Below are positions 35,501 to 50,500 of a stretch of 64,000 nt of DNA, piece by piece (the stretch's first letter is position 1; the number at the start of each line of letters is the position of its first letter). The DNA is from Petrosia ficiformis (taxonomy: Eukaryota; Porifera; Demospongiae; Haplosclerida; Petrosiidae). The position numbers were made by a program, and so were the translations under genes. The stretch lies in the NCBI GenBank assembly GCA_947044365.1, contig OX345640.1, forward strand, positions 3,522,001-3,586,000, given 5' to 3'. The notes beneath the pieces are model-generated. The model was not told the origin of the DNA and made no database searches. It saw only the letters and a list, made by a program, of their open reading frames with translations.

Positions 35501-38500
35501 ATGATGTCATATCAGTCGTGATGGTTGTAATATTCCTGTAAATGTATTTGCAGATTTTGCTATAACCATTTGGAGAATATTGTTGATGATTTAATATTTC
35601 ATGAAATAAGTTTCAAGTTAAAGCATATAATTTAATTATATTTGTGAAAATAAACTGATTGGATGAGAATTTTTGACTAAGATTTCATCTAAATGCTTGC
35701 TATACAGCCATTTTGTACAGGAAGCCACTGAAATTCATTAATGATTGATCTTCCTACTTTCAATGCTTTCTTTACAAAACATTCGAATAGCAAGTCACTT
35801 TCTTCATCTAAAGGCTAACCTTAGCCATTTAATCATTTGTAATCAGTGTATTGTACAGTACAAGGGAACATATTAATCCCTCTCTATATGGTAATTAATA
35901 TATCAATGCTGCCACAATATAATGATATATTACATAAACTATTCAACGGAAAATTTCCATATCATGACACCACTATAGTGTATGAATTATTAATGCAGAG
36001 CTAACCATATATGGTAACCCCAAGTGGGTTGGTGATCATAGCTCTCTTAGTTTAGTTTCTATAGGCAGTTATTAATTTACTATGCATGTATGTACATGTA
36101 GATCATGTGACTAGTACTGTACTGAATCACATGTTTTGTAAGTTCCCAATTTCCCACAGAAATATAATATAGGTACTTTGCTTGTTATTTCTTATTATAT
36201 GAAGTATGCTGTTCAAAGTTATAATTATTGTTAGTTATTTGTTGTTCAAGTATATTCGCTGTATTGTTTATCTCGAATGAAGTGTAATATAGAATTATAA
36301 ATTAAATACATACATGTAGACTAACTATATAATTATGGTAAGCCTCTATAAGGGGTGGGTTGGTAAGCATAGATTAGTCGCTGTATTGTTTACCTTAAAA
36401 GGAGTGTAATATAGAATTATATAGTAAATACATAGACTAACCTTATATTATGGTAGGCCTCTATAAGAGGTGGGTTGGTGAGCATAGTGCTCTGAGATTA
36501 GTCGCTGTATTATTTACCTTAAATGGAGTGTAATATAGATATTAACTTATAAATGCATAAACTACCATATATGGTAAGCCTGTAGTAGAGTGGGTGGGTT
36601 GGTGATCATAGCACTCTCTAGTTTAGTTTCTATAAACAGTTATTAATTAACAATTTAAATGCATTACTATTTTATGGCAATGCATTTAAATTACTGAGTA
36701 GTGATGTATATATATGTATGTCTTATAAATTTCATTCATTTTATAAATGCCAATTAGAACTGATTCCACAAAATCCATTCTTATCATAATTCTTTTAAAA
36801 TGCTTATATTTGAAAGTTTGCTATCCTGGTTGTTTTGTACAGAAAAGCTATATGAAAGAAGACCAGTTATTACTTCATATAGGTAATGAGTTTTGTTAGC
36901 TTCCCGTACAAAATGACCTGATAGTGTAAATTCATATCATAAATGATAAATACTTGTTTTAGTATATATTGTGGAAGTGATCCTGAAATTTGCTTAACTG
37001 TCTAATAACAGCTGAAGAATTAATTTATTCTGCAGGAACTGACTGAATTAATGAGTGGTTTATAAATATAGTTAAACCTGTTGTTCACTGTAGTGAATAT
37101 ATTATGTATAGTTAAACCTGTACCGTACTCTCTGATAGATAACTAGGTGTGGATTACTTTCAAGTGTCACAAATTTAATCAGCAAATGAATCACAACATT
37201 GTCAGCAATATTAGTTTTGAATACCGAAAGTAGTACTTCACCGGTCAAGATAATGCATACATGTATGATGTCACTTTCCTGTTAATGATTGTTAGCAACG
37301 TTTAAAATTTTGGGAAATTGCAATTATTAACAATTGAATATCAATGTAAATGTAGTATTAATCTCTATTTGTAATTACAATAATACTTCGCCAATAAAGA
37401 TAATGCATATGATGTCACTTTCCAGTTAATGATTGTTAACGATGATTGAAGTTTTGGGAAATTGCAATTATTAACAGTTGAATATCTATGTAAATGTAGT
37501 ATTAATCTCTATTTGTAATTACAATAATACTTCGCCAATAAAGATAATGCATATGATGTCACTTTGCTGTTATGACAATTATTAATAACTGAATATTTAT
37601 GTAACTATTGTATTAATTACAATCACCAGCCAACATATGATGTAACTTTGTTGTTAATGTTTTATAGTGTTGAAGTCAAAAAATATAATATTTACATTTA
37701 GTGTTGAATATAGAAATTACAATATTTACATGTTATAACTATAGTGTTAACACTTCACTGTCCAAACAGTTAATGATGTTGCACTATAATCTGCCAAATA
37801 ATTATTTGTGTTCACACATAAAGTGGATTGATAGATTCAGTCAATTCACTGCAAGGTCGTTTGAATGTCGATTCAATGAATGTTAATAGTTGCTATAGAA
37901 ACTAAAAGCTTACATAGCTAATTAAACTTTAACAGTGTGAACAGAGCTGATCTGGATTCAATGACAAACTGATTTTATACAATATCAAAATCTGGATTAA
38001 AAGTAGGGTAGTATGAAAAGGCCTTAATTACATGTATCTGTCAATTTGTATAAGAAACTACGAGTACATGTATATAACGAAGGGTATGATAGTCCTTTTT
38101 AAATTTCATTGTATTTCTGACAGGTTTCTGTATAGATGGCCAAGTAGTCAGTGTTTGAAGGGAAGCATTTGATGAAATGACAATGACAAAGGTCATTCAC
38201 ATTTACCTTGTGCTCAGAAAAATAATAGTTTGAAGATATTTTAATCTGCACCATTTTCATATAATTATTCTTCCTGCTCTTTTTTGTGTATGTCAAACTT
38301 CAGTCCTTATTAAGTTATAGTATAATTATGTATTAACCTTATGACATTAAACTATACACTATATTACATATAAAATCATCACATCATAATCTTGAGGTCA
38401 TCGTGAATATGAACAGACTATAGTATATACCAGCCAGCCAGCTTAGCATTGTAATGTGGTTTCATGTCTATGTTGATACAATTCAAAGCTGCTATTTCAT

Positions 38501-41500
38501 TTGAAGGAAGCAAGTATGCATTATGTAATGGAGTATGATGAGGCAGTAGTATGCTTGATTTTTTTTACCTTATATGGTAATTATGATGTCACTATTATTG
38601 TAGATTATTCATAAATAACTATGAATAATGAATGCTGAATAACTATATAAATTATACTCTTTGATAATTTAATATTAAATTATGACCTTTATAAGTGTAA
38701 TATGATCCATAGTGTAGGTTTATTACATGACAAGCATAATACATTATATGTTATGCATTATAGCATAGATACTAGTGTTGTTTTAGTTAACATAACAACT
38801 ATAAGGAATTATGACATTTAGTTATAGTTATAGTGAACTAAAATAACACTAATCTATAATTTTATGAATGTACTGTAGTGTAAATGTGATAGTACGTAGA
38901 TGCTCAACTCTAATAATCACCTCCCTTAGGCTCTTGACCCTAACAGCAAGTCATGCATGTACATGTATCTATTAGTGTTGTTTTAGCTTGACAATAATGA
39001 GTTATAGTTATAGCTTGCCTGGTTTCTCAACTTATAGTTTAGTAACTTTAGTCTTAACTAGGGTAATATTAGGCCTACTAAAGGGTTTTAGTTTTAGTTA
39101 ACTAACTAAAAGTGCCCATTATTGGTCAATTTTCATTTTAGTTAGTTATAGTTATTGTAATAGAGTTACACCCTTTTATTAATTAGTAAGGCATTGTGAC
39201 TTTTAAACTATAACTAAATTACAAGTGTATTGCAATAACTATAACTGAAAATTGGATGAGAAAAGGGCTCTTAATACATTAAGACTTTGGCACTTTGACC
39301 ACTCATTCTATGTACAAACTCTATATAGTATCAAAGATCCAAATGTACTACACATGTACCTAACACCAGGTATTATCCATTGATTACAGCTTCATTACAA
39401 ATTTATCCATTTGTGGATATAGAGCATGAAAATCTAGTTTTATGTGTTAATACCCATATTCTCATCCACAGTCACATAGCATACATGTACTTATAAACTG
39501 ACTTTGGTAATACATGTATGTATATTATCCCTCACAAAAATGTGTGACAGCATCATCATACTACTGTAGACAAGTGTTGTTTTCAAAGTTGCACACATAC
39601 CGATTGCACATATATGTATATGTGGGATGAAGGCACATAACCACATACGTGTATGTGCAGAATGTGTGTAGGACAGTAAATAGTAGACAATGTAAGTATC
39701 TAGTGTTCCAAATATAAACAGCAGATATCTGCACATATCTAGTAATGATGTGTGATACGTGTCAATATATTGAAATATCGATATTTTCATTCAATGTCGT
39801 GATACAATATTGGCTTTTGGGTGTATCAATACACTGGAATGGATGCTAATTTGATACCTAAAAGTAATCATAACAAGCTAGTCTGCATAACTTGAACTGA
39901 TTTCTTTTACCATTTCATGACATTTATTTACATTTTATAAGTGTTTCGATGTTATTTCAAATATCGTGATACTGTATCGTATCGTGATATTTTTGGCAGC
40001 GATACGCAATACTATTATTTAGTTGTATCACACATCCCTAATCTAATGTTGTTTTAGTATAACAATAATGACAACTTTTATTTATAGTTATAGTATGACT
40101 AGTTTATCACAATTTTAGTTGTGTTATAGTTTAATTAACTAAAACAATTTTAGGCTTACTAAAAGGGTTTTAGTTTTAGTTAACTAACTAAAAGTGCCCA
40201 TTATTAGCCAATTTTTCATTTTAGTTAGTTATAGTTATTCCAATAGACTTGTAATTTAGTTACAGTTTAGTTAACTAAAAGTCAAAATGCCTTACTAAAA
40301 GTTAATTAGTTAATTATCATTATTGAATTAGATATAAATTATGTACAGTTCCATATGTTGAATAGATTTCATGATACATTGTACAAATTCATGAAAGGAA
40401 GTGTAATCTTGTGGTTATAGTATGATATATGTAACTACCATAGTTACCATTATGATCACATTTACATATAAATAAATATTAAAATGTAAATTCATTGTAG
40501 TCATAGTTAGCAAGCATGACAATGGAAATTAAGTAATGTAGCCATAGAAGGTTAGCTCGCATTACACATGTAACCATGACTACATTTCCTCAATATTTAT
40601 TATTGCACTAGTACTAATGATTACATGTACATGTACTAATGATTACATGTACATGTACTAATGATTACATGTACATGTATTAATGATTACATGTTCATGT
40701 ACTAATGATTACATGTTCATGCTTGCACTAGTACTAATGATTACATGTTCATGCTTGCACTATATAGTACTAATGATTACATGTACATGATTACATGTAC
40801 ATGTACTAATGATTACATGTACATGTACTAATGATTCATGTATTAATGATTACATATACATTCATATGATTACATATACATGTGTTGATGATTACATGTA
40901 CACGTACTAATGATTACATATACATGTACATGTATTAATGATTACATGTACACATATTAATGATTACATGTACATGTACTATATAGTGATTACATGTACA
41001 TGTACATGTACTAATGATTACATATTCATGTATTAATGATTACATATAAATTCATTTGATTACATATACATGTACTAATGATTACATGTACATGTACTAA
41101 TGATTACATGTACACGTATTAATGATTACATGTACATGTACTAATGATTACATGTACATGTACTAATGATTACATATTCATGTATTAATGATTACATATA
41201 CATTCATATGATTACATATACATTCATATGATTACATATACATGTATTAATGATTACATGTACACATATTAATGATTACATGTACATGTACTAATGATTA
41301 CATGATGTTATCCGAAATGTAAAAAGAAAGAAAGAAAGAAAGAAAGAAAGACACCTGAGGCAATGGAAAAATGAAAAATGAGAGTTGTATGTACATGTAC
41401 TAATGATTACATATACATGTATTAATGATTACATGTACACGTATTAATGATTACATGTACACGTGGTTTGTGAGTTGCATTATGTTGTTTACTTGTTATT

Positions 41501-44500
41501 TAAGGGTACTATTTTTATTGTTATTATTGTTATATGGACACTGGATGAGTGGGGAGAGTTGGCTAGCCATCAAAGATCTTTAACCTGCCATTCCCGGTTC
41601 TCAAGACTGGGCATTCAGTGTTCAATTTTTCCTTATTTTCTAAGCCATTGTGGTTGTTCATTTTCTAAGCCATTGTGGCTGCTTATTTTCTAAGCCATGG
41701 TGGCTGATAATTATTTTTCTAAGCCATTGTGGCGGATTATTTTTCTAAGCCATTGTGGCTGATTATTTTTCTACTAATGTTTAATGAAGCCATTGTGGCT
41801 GCTTGTTTGTTTGTTGTGTGTGTGTTTTCATAAGCCCCCATTAAGTGTGTAATGATATAGCTATATTTGCAATATTATATATTCAGCACGGGTATGTTAT
41901 GATATTATGATATTGTGACAGCATTTATCATGTTCAATAGATTTGTAGTCATAGTTACATGTATAGTTTTGTATAATTACATAGGGTAATGTTGTCATGG
42001 TTACATGAATATAATAATAATTATGATAGGGGTATAATGTTGCAAACTGAAATGTTGTCATAGTTACGACCAACTTTGCTACAAGTATATTACCACTAAC
42101 TTTGATATAGGGAAATGTTGTCATGGTTACAAGTATATTACCTAACCTTTAATGAAAATGTTGTCATGGTTACATCTATATATATTACAAGAAAATGTTA
42201 TATTTGTTAACCACACTGAAGTATAATGACTTATTATACTGTCTTTGGGACAATGTTATATGAATATGATTTCATGAATTAGTATACACAATTGTGTATA
42301 TTTTCCTCCACTGAGTAATACCTTTTCAAATAATGTAGTTATTGCCACACTATAGAAGGAGGTGTAATGACCTATCACATTATATTAAATTATATTATAT
42401 TTAATTTGGATGGTATAATAAAACTTCAGTTTCCCATACAAATTTAAAGACTACAGTCTTCTAAACACATGTGTATGTGTGGATAGTCATTCCCACCAAA
42501 ATATCCTAGATTGATAGGCACTGTTTTTATTTAAGGAGGCAGTGTGGCATAGGGGTTAGAGCTTGGGCCTCTCAATCGCAAGGTCAGTGGTTCTGATTCT
42601 GCTCTCAGCATGTTGTTTCCTAGAAGGAGAGTGTTAATCTTTCTGTAGACTTCATAAGTTTATAGACACCTGTATTTCTACATGTATATACATAACCACA
42701 CGTTTGTTCATACATTATAATTATATATAATTAATTATGATTTAATTACAAATCATTGATGTATACATGTGTATGATTTCCTTCATTAAATAATAGCATT
42801 TTAAAGAAATTGTACGATAATTATAAATTAATCCAATTGTGGTTATGATGCATGAGGGATATTATTTAATTATAATACTTTAGTTTCCGCAAATGTGCAA
42901 TATGTATGTATTCTTATAGTAAAAAGCTTTTCAATGAATTTGTATGATGATAATTAATCCAATTATGGTTATTATGCACAAGATATATTATTTAATTATA
43001 ATACTTCAGTTTCCGCAAATGTGCAATATGTATGTATTGAAAAGCTTTTCAAAGAATTTGTATGATAATAATTAATCCAATTATGGTTATTATGCATGAG
43101 GGATATTATTTAATTACGATACTTCAAATGTGCAATGTGTATGTATTCCTGTATTGAAAAGGTTTTCAGAGAAATTGTACGATAAGGATATTATAATACT
43201 TCAGTTTCTGCAAATGTACAATGTGTATGTATTGCGGTATTTAAAAGCTTTTCAAAGAGTTATTGTATAATGTCTTTTGAGAGACATTGTTTGATTGATA
43301 TTAGTGCGTACTACTACAAATATTGCCTTACTGCACTGTAGCATAGTGATCAATTAATGTCATTCAGGTGCACTTTGACCTCAGAAAAATGGCTACAGCT
43401 TTAGTTTGGAATGACTATCAATCTTTTTACCTTCACCATTTTCTAATAAATTAAATTATCCTTCCTGTTCTTTTTTGTGTATGTCAAATTTCAATCTACT
43501 ACTTCATTATTGAGTTACAGTATAATAATATATTAACTTTATGACATTAAACTATACACTAATCACATATAAAGTCATCAAACCCTAATTTTGAGGTTAT
43601 CATGAATGTGAACAGACTTTAGCTACTATATAGCTATTACAAAATCAACTGCTATTAATTTACTATTTTAAAAGTAATACAAAGTACAATGTACAGTGTA
43701 GTGAATGTACTAGTGAACAGTATGAACCTGGCAAGTATCGTATATTACCTCTTTGAGTTTTATAGTTGTTCAATTTTTTGTCACATTGTTTAAATTTTTG
43801 GCAGTAGCATTATAAGGATATCATATTTGATAACGATGCAAGAAGTACTATAAGTAATATTGCCCAATCATTATCTAGTGTACCTAATGTTAATGGAATC
43901 TATTAATTGTGGAAGTGCATATGCTACTATATAATGTAATTCCAATTCCATTGTGTTCACACTTAATCTCTATGGCAACAGGAAGTGTTTACTTACACCT
44001 TCCTTGTTGACTCAACAAACCTTGTTTGAAGGGATAGTGTTTTTATTAAAAAATTAAATTTATTTTTCTTTCTGTAGTTATGGGAAGCCCAGAAGATCAA
44101 ACAGGTAATTGTTATGATGAAATATTTTGTCTGCCTGTCTGTCTGTCTGTCTGCCTGTCTGTCTGTATGTTTGTATGTCTATATGTGTACATGTATGTGT
44201 ACATGTATGTGTACATGTATGTGTATGTCTGCCTGTGTGTTTGTCTGTCTGTCAATATATTTGTATGTCTATGTGTACATATATGTGTACATGTATGTGT
44301 ATGTCTGTCTGTCTGTATATGTATGTCAGCCTGTCTGTCTATCTGCCTGTATGTCTGTACTAGTGTTGTTTTATTTAACTATAACTAAACCACTTTCAAT
44401 AAGGCATTAAACTACACTAAAACAACACTAGTCTGTATTTGTGTCTGTCTGTCTGTGCATCTCTGAAACTACCTATACACTATGTATATTACATATACTT

Positions 44501-47500
44501 GCTTGCACTAGTTTGCTTTACAAAACATTAATTATATATAATAATATAATTATTTGTATACAATATTATATTTTTGTTTCCTTATCATCGTTGATAATAA
44601 TTCACAAGTCAGGAATACTAGGTAATCAATAAACTCCCATATATTCATTATAAAGGAAGATAGAATAAGTGACTATAGTTCACATACTAATATATTAGCT
44701 TTTCTTAACAACCATTCCTAAGTCAGGAATACTAGGTAATCAATAAACTCCCATATATTCATTATAAAGGAAGATAGAATAAGTGACTATAGTTCACATA
44801 CTAATATATTAGCTTTTCTTAACAACCATTCCTAAGTCAGGAATACTAGGTAATCAATAAACTCCCATATATTCATTATAAAGGAAGATAGAATAAGTGA
44901 CTATAGTTCACGTACTAATATATTAGCTTTTCTTAACAACCATTCCTAAGTCAGGAATACTAGGTAATCAATAAACTCCCATATGTTCATTATAAAGGAA
45001 GATACAATAAGTGACTATAGTTCACATACTAATATATTAGCTTTTCTCAACAACCATTCCTAAGTCAGGAATACTAGGTAATCAATAAACTCCCTTAAAT
45101 ATACATATGTCATTGTAAAAGATGATATAACAAATGACTATGGACTATACATTGTAGTTCATATATAAGCTTTCCTTATAAATTATTCCCAATTCAGAAT
45201 GCTATGTAATTATTATACTCCCTTATTATCTTTGTAAAGGAAGTTGGAATGAGACTATAGTTCATCGAGTATATAAACTTTCCTTCATAATAGTTCCAGT
45301 ATTATGTAACCAATAATCTCCCTTAAATATACATAATATGTTACTGTCATTATAAAGGATGATAGAATGAGTGATGTACTATGGACTATAGTTCATAGTA
45401 TCAATTATATTAACTTTCCATTGTAAGAGTCAGGAATATTATGTAATCAATAAACTCCCTTAAATAAACACACTGCATATTTTTGTTGTAATGGAAGGTA
45501 AAATAATTGACTATGGACTATAGTTCATAGACTAATGCTTTCCATGTTAATATTCCTAAATCAGGAATACCATGTAATCATTAAATAATACATATTGTCA
45601 TTGTAAAGGAAGGTAGAATGAGTAACTACTAAAGTCTACCATATAGCTAGTAGTTGAGGGAGAAATTGGATTTGTCAAATTCATTTTGGAAAATTGACTT
45701 AACATGCTTAATTAAAAAGTGGGTGTGGTCATATTGCCTGTACCTATGTGTTGCTAAATAATGTGATTGATAGCAAAGAGACTTGTAGCTTTTCTGTGAA
45801 TGTTACAATTCAAGGCTATTAATTATGTTTATGATGCATTTGAAATGCTTTTTTGATAGAATTACTATCTTGTAAAAGAATGATAGAAAACCATTAGCAT
45901 TTTTGATATATTTTGAAGCATGGGCCAATTTGGCTCAAAAATGGTTAGTGTGTGTGCCATTGGAAATACATCTTGAGCCAATTAGCAAAAAGTTAATGCT
46001 GTTAGTGATAGTATAATAGCTATCTGGCCCAAAGAGAGAACTGTGCAGTGCCAAATAAGAGCCAATGGTGTGCTATATGAAAACATTGCCAAGTGCAAAC
46101 CAACCTAATTTCAGGTAGTGTACTAAAGTAGTTTACTGGTTAAACCCCTAGAGTAGGGCATTAGTACTGTAGTACCAAAAAAAACTCAGAATATGTTCAA
46201 TATTCATTCAACAAAGAGGTCAATCAATAACTAGCATAAAGTACCACACCTTCTTAACATTTTGACAAATGGAAAGTCAAATTTGCCACTTTTTTTCCCT
46301 CTAAAATTACCCTCTGTTGGTATATAATTGTGACAGTGGAACAGTGTATGAGAATATGGGTATTAACACATAAAGCTAGATTTTTCATGCTCTATATCTA
46401 TAAATAGATAAATGTGTAATGAATCTGTAATCAATGGATAATACCTGGTGTTAGGTACATGTGTAGTACATTTCGACCTTTGATACTATATAGAGTTTGT
46501 ACATAGGATGAATGGTCAAAGTGCCAAAGTCTTAATGTATTAAGAGCCCTTTTCTCATCCATGGTCACATATTTCATATACTATTTATTCATACGTTTCA
46601 TGTAGTCGTGACTAGCGTACACATTAGGTATTCATACGTTTCATGTAGTCGTGACTAGCATACACATTAGGTATTCATAGGTTTCATGTAGTAGTGACTA
46701 GTTTACACATTAGGTATTCATAGGTTTCATGTAGTAGTGACTAGCTTACACATTAGGCATTTGATTATTTATCATTCTTCTGCTGTATAAATGTAGCTGT
46801 GATACATACATGACTAGGAATGTGTATGCTTGCATAATAATATAGCTAGCTTACTTAGAAATGTTTGCCATTTTAATAGGAAGCCAACTTGAAAGAGCAA
46901 TACTTGCTCTACTTATTTATGTTGCTGTGATATACGACAACATAGTCTGACATAAAATAGGAAATATTATATCACAGAAGGGAGATAATACTTTTGAACC
47001 TTATTCTGTTGATAATAGCAACTCACAAGCATCTTTCCATTCATGTGGATATAAAGGATACAATATGGTAAATCAGGATTACAGTTTTTTTTGGGGGGGG
47101 GGGGGGGGGGGGGGATCTCCACCTCCTGTATAAAACCCTACACATTAGGTATTCATAGGTTTCATGTAGTAGTGACTAGCTTACACATTAGGCATTTGAT
47201 TATTTATCATTCTTCTGCTGTATAAATGTAGCTGTGATACATACATGACTAGGAATGTGTATGCTTGCATAATAATATAGCTAGCTTACTTAGAAATGTT
47301 TGCCATTTTAATAGGAAGCCAACTTGAAAGAGCAATACTTGCTCTACTTATTTATGTTGCTGTGATATACGACAACATAGTCTGACATAAAATAGGAAAT
47401 ATTATATCACAGAAGGGAGATAATACTTTTGAACCTTATTCTGTTGATAATAGCAACTCACAAGCATCTTTCCATTCATGTGGATATAAAGGATACAATA

Positions 47501-50500
47501 TGGTAAATCAGGATTACAGTTTTTTTTTGGGGGGGGGGGGGGGGATCTCCACCTCCTGTATAAAACCCTACACATTAGGTATTCATAGGTTTCATGTAGT
47601 AGTGACTAGCTTACACATTAGGCATTTGATTATTTATCATTCTTCTGCTGTATAAATGTAGCTGTGATACATACATGACTAGGAATGTGTATGCTTGCAT
47701 AATAATATAGCTAGCTTACTTAGAAATGTTTGCCATTTTAATAAGAAGCCAACTTGAAAGAGCAATACTTGCTCTACTTATTTATGTTGCTGTGATATAC
47801 GACAACATAGTCTGACATAAAATAGGAAATATTATATATTGCAAAGAAACTTTATATCACAGAAGGGAGATAATACTTTTGAACCTTATTCTGTTGATAA
47901 TAGCAACTCACAAGCATCTTTCCATTCATGTGGATATAAAGGATACAATATGGTAAATCAGGATTACAGTTTTTTTTTGGGGGGGGGGATCCCAAGGGAT
48001 CTCAACCTCCTGTATAAAACCCTGTGTTAAATATCCTGGATTTAGGTATCTACTATAATGTCTGTTCACGTTCACTATCTAGAAATGTTCATAACTTTAG
48101 TTTGGAATAATCAACAATGTTTTTATTTTGACCATTTTCATATTATTATCCTTCCTGTTCTTTTTGTTTTTGTCAAATTTAAATCCATTGTTTTGTTATT
48201 GAGTTACAGTATAACTATGTATTAACCTTATGACATTAAACTATACACTTATTACGTATTTGTATAAACTATAAACGATAAATTCTCCTTTTACTATAAC
48301 AACATATTCATTAAATTTGTATCAAAACGACAGGGTGATTTTATAACTGATGCGTATGAGATATACTGTAGCTATAGGGTACAGTACCCCTCTGAAATAA
48401 CATTGAGATAACAATATTCCCAGTTGCAAAGATTATGATATGAGAGTTTTGTCATGTATAGATAGTTCAATCAGCTAATAGTATTTTAGTAAAGGAATTG
48501 ATATTCCCAGCTACACAAAGATTACGATATGAGAGCTTTGTCATGTATAGATAGTTCAATCAACTAATACTATTTTAGTAAAGGAATTGATATTCCCAGT
48601 TACAAAGATTACGATATGAGAGCTTTGTCATGTATAGTTCAATCAACTAATAGTAATCTAGTAAATTAATTAAGTTGCTTGTTATTGGCTGGAGATTGTT
48701 TGTTATTGGCCAGTGATTGTACCTGTTGTGTCACTATTGCTATGGAAATGATGTCATATACTGTTATTCTTTTTTTGTAGTAAACAGAATTCCATTTCAT
48801 TTTTTAACAGTAAACAGGAACCATCCTCCACAGTAGACAGCTGTGAATCTAATTACAAACTCATTATTGGTGTTTTCAATAACTATGCTGCAATATTCAT
48901 TGATGGGATGTTTTTAATATCAGTTACCTGTTGCTATGGAGATGATGTAATATATACATCACTGTATTCTAAACAGCTATAAATACATTTTAGATTGTTA
49001 AATTATATTATTAATCAATATTCATTCTTATGATTGCATTGTTATGGCGTCACGTTGCTCTATTTCAATACAGACTATCCTGTATGAATATAATTATGAT
49101 ATTGATATTAATATACTAGGTTCAATAATTTACTGTGATGTTTTGAACATCCTTTATGATGTCATATACTGTTGTTTATGTTGTTCATATAGCCAGGTGG
49201 TATTAACTCTTGTCACCATGGTTTCAGCATGATTTAATCAACACATCAATTAACACTTTTATTTTGTAATTGTACATACTAATGGTACAGATGGTATTAA
49301 CTCTTGTCACCATGGTTTCAGCATGATTTAATCAACACATCAATTAACACTTTTATTTTGTAATTGTACATACTAATGGTACAGATGGTATTAACTCTTG
49401 TCACCATGGTTTCAGCATGATTTAATCAACACATCAATTAACACTTTTATTTTGTAATTGTACATACTAATGGTACAGATGGTATTAACTCTTGTCACCA
49501 TGGTTTCAGTAACACATTTATTTTGTAATTGTACATAATAATGATACACACATTAGTAATTGTAAATCTGTGCCAATGACTAAGCATAATTTTGATACAG
49601 AAATTATCTTTAGTTGGAATGGACATGGTTTAGCATTAGTTATACATACATTAGTTACATTAGTTATACATTAGTTATACATTAGTTATACATTAGTTAT
49701 ACATTAGTTATACATTAGTTATACATTAGTAGTTATACATTGGTTATACATTAGTTATACATTAGTAGTTATACATTAGTTATACATTAGTTATACATTA
49801 GTTATACGTTAGTTATACATTAGTAGTTATACATTAGTTATACGTTAGTTATACGTTAGTTATACATTAGTAGTTATACATTAGTTATACATTAGTTATA
49901 CGTTAGTTATACATTAGTAGTTATACATTAGTTATACATTAGTTATACATTAGTTATACATTAGTTATACGTTAGTTATACATTAGTAGTTATACATTAG
50001 TTATACATTAGTTATACATTAGTTATACGTTAGTTATACATTAGTAGTTATACATTAGTTATACATTAGTTATACATTAGTTATACGTTAATTATACATT
50101 AGTAGTTATACATTAGTTATACATTAGTTATACATTAGTTATACATTAGTAGTAGTTATACATTAGTTATACATTAGTTATACGTTAGTTATACATTAGT
50201 AGTTATACATTAGTTATACATTAGTTATACATTAGTTATACATTAGTAGTAGTTATACATTAGTTATACATTAGTTATACGTTAGTTATACGTTAGTTAT
50301 ACATTAGTAGTTATACATTAGTTATACATTAGTTATACATTAGTTATACATTAGTTATACATTAGTTATACATTAGTTATACATGGATTGCATGATTTAT
50401 ACACATAGTTTATACATGGTTTATACACATGCTTTATACATGGTTTATACGCATGCTTTATACATGGTTTATACACATGCTTTATACATGGTTTATACAT

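Noticed and set aside
44080..44410. Cys-rich ORFs after SFXN5 exon 4
   Set aside because: They are readthrough from the 27-nt exon into the TCTG microsatellite; the donor CAG|GTAATT explains the end of coding.
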